From UKL13-2 sp947085425 (GTDB lineage: Bacteria > Pseudomonadota > Gammaproteobacteria > Burkholderiales > Usitatibacteraceae), in contig CAMTWK010000009.1 in assembly GCA_947085425.1 (NCBI GenBank), forward strand, positions 1 through 62,861: DNA of 62,861 bases, read 5' to 3'. The translations under genes were made by a program, and so were the position numbers. Of the stretch, positions 58,040 through 62,861 are shown piece after piece. Positions within the stretch are counted from its first letter, which is position 1. Each line of letters begins with the position of its first letter. The notes beneath the pieces are model-generated. The model was given only the letters and a program-made list of their open reading frames with translations. It was not told the DNA's origin and made no database searches.

Positions 58040-59500
58040 GTGAAACTCATTGCTAAAGCGCTCACTTTCGACGACGTCTTGCTCGTCCCCGCCCATTCTC
58101 AGGTTCATCCGCGCGACGTTTCACTTGCCACCCGGCTGACCAAGTCGATCTCCTTGAATTTGCCGCTGATTTCTGCGGCGATGGATACCGTCACCGAATC
58201 CCGCTTGGCCATTGCCATGGCGCAAGAAGGTGGGCTGGGCATTATTCACAAAAACTACTCGATCATCGCCCAGGCGACGGAGGTTTCGAAGGTCAAGCGT
58301 TTTGAGTCCGGCGTGGTGAAGGATCCTTTGGTTATTCACCCGGAGATGCTGGTTCGCGATGTGATACAGCTGCAAAAACAACACGGTATTTCCGGCCTGC
58401 CGGTGATTGATCAGGGCAAGGTCGTCGGCATTGTCACCAGTCGCGATATTCGCTTCGAGACCAATCTTAATCAGCCGATCAAAAACATCATGACACCGCG
58501 CGAGCGATTGGTCACGGTCAAAGAGGGGGCCACACTCGACTCCGCCCAGGCACTTATTCACAAACACCGTCTTGAGCGGGTTTTGGTGGTGAATGATGCA
58601 TTTGAATTGGCTGGTTTGATTACCGTCAAAGATATTCAGAAAGCAAAGGACCATCCAGAGGCGTGCAAAGATGCCCATGGTCGATTGCGTGTCGGTGCCG
58701 GCATTGGCGTCGGTGGTGATAATTTGGAACGCGCGGCGGCATTGGTCGAAGCCGGTGTTGATTGCCTGGTGGTTGATTCCTCGCATGGTCATGCCCAGGG
58801 TGTGCTCGACATGGTCAAAGCGGTGAAGGTGAAATTTCCAGGCGTGGGTGTGATTGGCGGCAACGTCGCCACCGGTGCCGGCGCAAAAGCGCTGGCGGAC
58901 CATGGTGCCGACTGTGTCAAGGTGGGTGTCGGCCCCGGATCAATTTGTACGACGCGCATTGTCACCGGCGTGGGCATGCCACAAATCACGGCTGTGGTTG
59001 AAGCGGCCAAGGCGTTGGAAAAACTCGATATTCCTTGTATTGCCGATGGCGGCATTCGTTTTTCGGGAGACGTGGCCAAGGCCATTGCCGCTGGGGCATC
59101 GGCGGTCATGATGGGCTCGGTATTTGCCGGCACCGATGAAGCGCCCGGTGAAATTGAGTTGTATCAGGGGCGTTCATATAAAAGTTACCGCGGTATGGGC
59201 TCGTTGGGTGCCATGCAAAAAGGTTCATCCGACCGTTATTTTCAGGAAAACATATCCAACGCCGACAAGTTGGTGCCGGAAGGCGTCGAGGGGCGGGTGC
59301 CGTACAAGGGGCCCGTCACGGCAATCATCCTGCAATTGATGGGCGGGGTGCGCGCATCCATGGGCCTGGTTGGTGCTGCCAACATTGGCCGAATGCATGA
59401 ACACGCACAATTTGTGGAAATCACCTCCGCCGGTATGCGCGAGTCACATGTGCATGACGTGCAGATTACCAAGGAAGCGCCAAACTACCGCGCCGACTAA
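58040..59500 (+). CDS. guaB: IMP dehydrogenase
   Basis: Oxidises IMP to XMP with NAD+, the committed step to GMP. 486 residues. TIM barrel with two CBS domains inserted at about 95-205 (VIQLQKQHGISGLPVIDQGK, LIHKHRLERVLVVNDAFELA). Active-site loop KVGVGPGSICTTRIVTGVGM contains the catalytic Cys; GSLGAMQKGSSDRYFQE belongs to the flap. GTG 58040 is the start, with GGAG at 58028-58031. The gene order guaB-MFS-guaA is slightly unusual since guaBA are often adjacent. Confidence 0.96.
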   Translation: MKLIAKALTFDDVLLVPAHSQVHPRDVSLATRLTKSISLNLPLISAAMDTVTESRLAIAMAQEGGLGIIHKNYSIIAQATEVSKVKRFESGVVKDPLVIHPEMLVRDVIQLQKQHGISGLPVIDQGKVVGIVTSRDIRFETNLNQPIKNIMTPRERLVTVKEGATLDSAQALIHKHRLERVLVVNDAFELAGLITVKDIQKAKDHPEACKDAHGRLRVGAGIGVGGDNLERAAALVEAGVDCLVVDSSHGHAQGVLDMVKAVKVKFPGVGVIGGNVATGAGAKALADHGADCVKVGVGPGSICTTRIVTGVGMPQITAVVEAAKALEKLDIPCIADGGIRFSGDVAKAIAAGASAVMMGSVFAGTDEAPGEIELYQGRSYKSYRGMGSLGAMQKGSSDRYFQENISNADKLVPEGVEGRVPYKGPVTAIILQLMGGVRASMGLVGAANIGRMHEHAQFVEITSAGMRESHVHDVQITKEAPNYRAD

Positions 59501-59682
59501 AACGACGGCAGGCCGGTCGGCAACGGATCATTTTTTTGTCAGGCAGGTGGGGGCGGTTGACACGGTGCCAATGTTGGGCGGCCGCGAATGAATCGATCAG
59601 CGATCTGCGCTTGGCGCCACCAAATCGTGGTTGAAATTCGCCAAGTCAAAATTATCAGCAACAAGCAGTCCGGGAGAATAAT

Positions 59683-61005
59683 TTGTCCAGCAGTGCAACG
59701 GCAGCAACAGATGTCACCATGCAGGCAGAACAAGAGCGGGTAAAAAAACGCGGCTTTCGTTTTGTGTTGGCCGTGGTATTTCTGGACATGTTGGGTATTG
59801 GTATTGCCGTGCCGGTATTACCGCTGTTGGTCGGTGAATTTGTCACCTCGCCGGATGAGCAGGCGCACTGGTTTGGTATTCTCGCTGCGACCTTTGGCTT
59901 GATGCAGTTCCTCTGTATGCCGTTACTGGGTGCGTTGTCGGACAAAATCGGCCGCAAACCGGTGCTGATTTTTTCCAGCGCAGGTATGGCGGTCAATTTT
60001 TTGTTGACCGCCTGGGCACCGACCTTGGCGTTGTTATTTCTGGGTCGACTGGTTGGCGGCGCTTGTTCGGCGTCGATGTCGACCGCCTCTGCCTATGCAT
60101 CGGATATCTCCACCCCGGAAAATCGCGCCAAAACATTTGGCATGATTGGCGCTGCGTTTGGCCTGGGTTTTATTTGCGGTCCGATGCTGGGTGGGCTGCT
60201 CGGCGGCATTGACTACCACCTGCCGTTTTATGTGGCTGCAGGATTGTGTTTGTCGACTGCCATTTTTGGCTATTTCTTTGTGACCGAATCGTTGCCGGCT
60301 GACAAACGTAATGTCTTCACCATCAAAAAAGCCAATCCATTTGCCTCGCTGACCCGGCTGTTTGCGCGCCGCGATATTGGCGGACTGATTGTGGTGTTCG
60401 CCCTGTCTGCCTTTGCGCAAATTTTATTGCAAACAACCTGGGTGTTATACGCACATTTCAAATTTGGCTGGGGCCCGCTTGAAAATGGCATTTCATTATT
60501 TTTTGTCGGCGTCACGGCCGCAGTTGTACAAGCCGTATTGTTGGCCAGGCTGACAAAATATTTCGGTGAAGTTCGTTTGTCGTTGATCGGCTTGTCCAGC
60601 GCCACCATGGCGTTTGCCGCCTATGGCCTGGCCACCGACGGCTGGATGTTTTACGTCATTATTGTGGCCAATATGCTCGCGTTTGCAGTCGGACCGGCTA
60701 TGCAGGCGATTGTTTCCAAGGCCACCGACCCGCGCGAACAGGGGGCACTGATGGGTTCCCTGCAATCCTTGTCGAGTTTGTCGATTGTCATTGCACCGGT
60801 GGTGGGAACACAATTGTTGGCGGCGGTGAGCCACTACCCGCCGGGCGACTGGCGGATTGGCGCACCATTTTTTCTGGCAGCCATTTTGCAGGCGCTTGGA
60901 CTGTGGCTCGCGTGGCGCTTTTTCCGTAAACATGGCATTCCGTTACATCATGTCAATCAGCCTGCCGCAGCCGAAAATGTGAACCTACCCGCGGCTGTGA
61001 AATGA
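59683..61005 (+). CDS. MFS transporter, TetA-like
   Basis: 440-residue major facilitator protein with 12 transmembrane helices. Motif A between helices 2 and 3 is GALSDKIGRKPVLIFSSAGM; DMLGIGIAVPVLPLLVGEFV in helix 1 and GRLVGGACSASMSTASAYAS in helix 4 are typical of the tetracycline/H+ antiporter (DHA1) group, and FICGPMLGGLLGG is motif C of antiporters. TTG 59683 follows GGGAGA and is a reasonable start. Substrate unknown; drug or metabolite export is likely. Located between guaB and guaA on the same strand. Confidence 0.87.
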   Translation: MSSSATAATDVTMQAEQERVKKRGFRFVLAVVFLDMLGIGIAVPVLPLLVGEFVTSPDEQAHWFGILAATFGLMQFLCMPLLGALSDKIGRKPVLIFSSAGMAVNFLLTAWAPTLALLFLGRLVGGACSASMSTASAYASDISTPENRAKTFGMIGAAFGLGFICGPMLGGLLGGIDYHLPFYVAAGLCLSTAIFGYFFVTESLPADKRNVFTIKKANPFASLTRLFARRDIGGLIVVFALSAFAQILLQTTWVLYAHFKFGWGPLENGISLFFVGVTAAVVQAVLLARLTKYFGEVRLSLIGLSSATMAFAAYGLATDGWMFYVIIVANMLAFAVGPAMQAIVSKATDPREQGALMGSLQSLSSLSIVIAPVVGTQLLAAVSHYPPGDWRIGAPFFLAAILQALGLWLAWRFFRKHGIPLHHVNQPAAAENVNLPAAVK

Positions 61006-61037
61006 ACAGTAGTGAACGATAGAAACGATACATAAAA

Positions 61038-62618
61038 ATGCACGATAAAATCCTCATCCTCGATTTCGGCAGCCAAGTCACCCAACTGATTGCGCGGCGT
61101 ATTCGCGAAGCCGGTGTGTATTCTGAATTACACCCGCACGACATGTCGGCCGCGGATATTCGCGCGTTTAATCCCAAAGGCATTATTTTGTCCGGCTCCC
61201 ACGCCTCGGCGACTATTGCCGATTCGGTGCGGGCACCGCAGATCGTGTTTGATCTGGGGGTGCCGGTGCTGGGGATTTGTTACGGCATGCAGACCATGGC
61301 GGCGCAACTGGGTGGCAATGTCGAAACCGGGCTGATTCGTGAATTTGGTTATGCCGAAGTGCGTGCGCGTGGACACTCCAAACTATTTGCCGGCATTGTC
61401 GATCGTACCAACAGCGAAAACCACGGCCTGCTGGATGTCTGGATGAGCCATGGCGATAAGGTCAACGTGCTGCCCCCCGGCTTTAAAGTCATCGCCGAAA
61501 CGCCGTCTTGTCCGGTGGCGGCCATGGCCGATGAAACAAGGGGATTTTACGCGGTGCAATTTCATCCGGAAGTCACGCACACCAAACAGGGCAAGGCTAT
61601 TTTTAGTCGTTTTGTGCACGAAATATGTGGTTGTGCCTCGGATTGGAATATGCCGGACTATGTCCCGGAGTCAGTGGCGCGCATTCGCGAACAAGTGGGC
61701 AAGGATGAAGTGATTCTCGGATTGAGTGGTGGCGTTGATTCATCGGTGGCGGCTGCGTTGATCCACCGCGCTATTGGTGATCAGCTCACTTGTGTGTTTG
61801 TTGATACCGGCTTGTTGCGTCTGGATGAGGGCGCGCAGGTGATGCAAATGTTTGGTGAGTCGATGCACATGAAAATTATTCATGTCAACGCCAGCGACGA
61901 GTTTATGTCGCAACTCAAAGGCGTGGCCGACCCGGAGCAAAAACGAAAAATTATCGGTCGCGTGTTTGTCGACGTGTTTCAGCGCGAATCCGCCAAGTTG
62001 GCCAATGCCAAGTGGCTGGCGCAGGGGACGATTTACCCGGATGTGATCGAGAGTGCCTCTGCCAAAACCAAAAAGGCCAACACCATCAAGTCGCATCACA
62101 ATGTCGGTGGCCTGCCGGAGTCGCTGCATTTGCAATTGCTCGAGCCATTGCGCGAACTGTTCAAGGACGAAGTGCGCGAGTTGGGCGTTGCGCTGGGCTT
62201 GCCGCGGTCGATGGTTTATCGCCATCCGTTTCCCGGCCCCGGATTGGGCGTGCGCATACTCGGTGAAGTCAGCCACGAGGCGGCCGATTTGTTACGCCGT
62301 GCCGATGCAATTTTTATTGAGGAATTACGCAACACCAAAGATGTGCATGGCGTCAGTTGGTACGATAAAGTCGCGCAGGCGTTCGCGGTGTTTTTGCCGG
62401 TGAAAAGTGTCGGTGTGATGGGTGATGGCCGCACCTACGAATACGTGGTGGCGTTACGCGCGGTCGAGACCACTGACTTTATGACCGCACATTGGGCGGA
62501 ACTACCGTACAGTTTGCTTGGCCGGGTATCCAATCGCATCATCAACGAAGTGCGCGGATTTAATCGGGTGGTTTATGACGTTAGTGGCAAACCACCAGCA
62601 ACCATCGAGTGGGAGTAA
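61038..62618 (+). CDS. guaA: GMP synthase (glutamine-hydrolysing)
   Basis: Aminates XMP to GMP using glutamine and ATP. 526 residues: class I glutamine amidotransferase domain (about 1-200) with catalytic Cys in VLGICYGMQTMA and His/Glu in VQFHPEVTHTKQG; ATP pyrophosphatase domain with PP-loop LGLSGGVDSSVAAALIH (near 225); C-terminal dimerisation domain (KTKKANTIKSHHNVGGLPES, HPFPGPGLGVRILGEVS). 32 bp after the MFS gene, so all three genes may be one transcript. Confidence 0.97.
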   Translation: MHDKILILDFGSQVTQLIARRIREAGVYSELHPHDMSAADIRAFNPKGIILSGSHASATIADSVRAPQIVFDLGVPVLGICYGMQTMAAQLGGNVETGLIREFGYAEVRARGHSKLFAGIVDRTNSENHGLLDVWMSHGDKVNVLPPGFKVIAETPSCPVAAMADETRGFYAVQFHPEVTHTKQGKAIFSRFVHEICGCASDWNMPDYVPESVARIREQVGKDEVILGLSGGVDSSVAAALIHRAIGDQLTCVFVDTGLLRLDEGAQVMQMFGESMHMKIIHVNASDEFMSQLKGVADPEQKRKIIGRVFVDVFQRESAKLANAKWLAQGTIYPDVIESASAKTKKANTIKSHHNVGGLPESLHLQLLEPLRELFKDEVRELGVALGLPRSMVYRHPFPGPGLGVRILGEVSHEAADLLRRADAIFIEELRNTKDVHGVSWYDKVAQAFAVFLPVKSVGVMGDGRTYEYVVALRAVETTDFMTAHWAELPYSLLGRVSNRIINEVRGFNRVVYDVSGKPPATIEWE

Positions 62619-62623
62619 CGACT

Positions 62624-62861
62624 CGAGGAGTAAGAGCAGGGGCCCCATTTATGGGGGTGCGATAGGACGAGTCGGCGTAAGCGGGCGAAGCAACAGTCGT
62701 CGCTAAATGGTTCAGGTGGTTGCTGTCCGCAGACGCGAGGAGTAAGAGCAGGGGCCCCATTTATGGGGGTGCGATAGGACGAGTCGGCGTAAGCGGGCGA
62801 AGCAACAGTCGTCGCTAAATGGTTCGGGTGGCTGCTGTCCGCAGACGCGAGGAGTAAGAGC
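62624..62861. repeat. 112-bp tandem repeat array (runs off window end)
   Basis: The unit starting CGAGGAGTAAGAGCAGGGGC at 62624 recurs at 62736 and again at 62848, an exact 112-bp period. Units 1 and 2 differ at only two positions (near 62714 and 62720). Each unit contains the hairpin CCCCAT-TT-ATGGGG and a GGGGCCCC palindrome. The array begins 6 bp after the guaA stop codon and continues beyond the window. No coding role is evident. Confidence 0.85.

Noticed and set aside
62624..62861. CRISPR array or tmRNA at the window end
   Set aside because: The repeat is contiguous with a 112-bp period and no spacers, and it lacks tmRNA landmarks such as the tRNA-like ends and a tag frame.

Overview
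The window looks like a chromosomal segment of a Betaproteobacterium, probably Burkholderiales or a near relative. The main reasons are gene orders and families typical of that class: cysE-iscRSUA-hscBA-fdx-iscX; ilvB-ilvH-ilvC-psd-pssA-leuA; an ECF sigma factor followed by DUF3619, DUF3106 and RDD genes; a DUF3460 gene; and smpB/ratA/rnfH close to guaB and guaA. I see no rRNA, tRNA, complete insertion sequence, prophage or CRISPR array. The assignment is inference from gene content; no 16S gene is present.

Layout. 1-2000 is accessory DNA: the tail of a HicA-like toxin ending inside an integron-type attC site, a SnoaL-like gene, an IS21-like end remnant, a DUF3024 gene, a GNAT fragment and an SRPBCC gene. 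2100-8750 is the iron-sulfur cluster assembly operon with two IscR boxes at its promoter. 8880-10240 holds a VOC protein and a 2-hydroxyacid dehydrogenase. 10470-14270 holds a GlrK/GlrR-like two-component system and, just downstream, a gene-free stretch that carries a sigma-54 promoter, two GlrR-type boxes, a folded RNA and a very strong terminator. I read this as an unannotated small RNA gene. 14320-21990 (minus strand) is a tight series UPF0114-fumarase-kinase-mfd-serB. 22090-24940 is an acyl-CoA ligase/CitE-like pair, divergent from the acetate module acs, CBS-DUF294 regulator, exonuclease and DUF4212/Na+ symporter (25365-32882).

33300-36550 has lptG and a convergent RDD/DUF3106/DUF3619/ECF-sigma operon. 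36940-44171 is the branched-chain amino acid and phospholipid block; in front of leuA lies a short reading frame with four consecutive Leu codons whose start codon sits at the predicted transcription start, so it is probably a leaderless leucine attenuator peptide. 44250-51345 carries purB, a GST and the phenylalanine/tyrosine degradation cluster hppD-hmgA-fahA-phhA. 51620-57810 has a lipoprotein, pilU, dapD, an EamA transporter, smpB, ratA, rnfH and two small envelope genes. 58040-62618 has guaB, an MFS exporter and guaA, followed by a 112-bp tandem repeat that runs off the end.

The gene set supports Fe-S biogenesis, acetate uptake and activation, Val/Leu/Ile and Ser/Cys synthesis, purine synthesis, aromatic amino acid breakdown and phosphatidylethanolamine synthesis. 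The most interesting items are the GlrKR-linked sigma-54 small RNA (10474-10605, minus strand), the leuA leader, the attC remnant, the kinase with degenerate receiver domain in the mfd operon, and the terminal 112-bp repeat.
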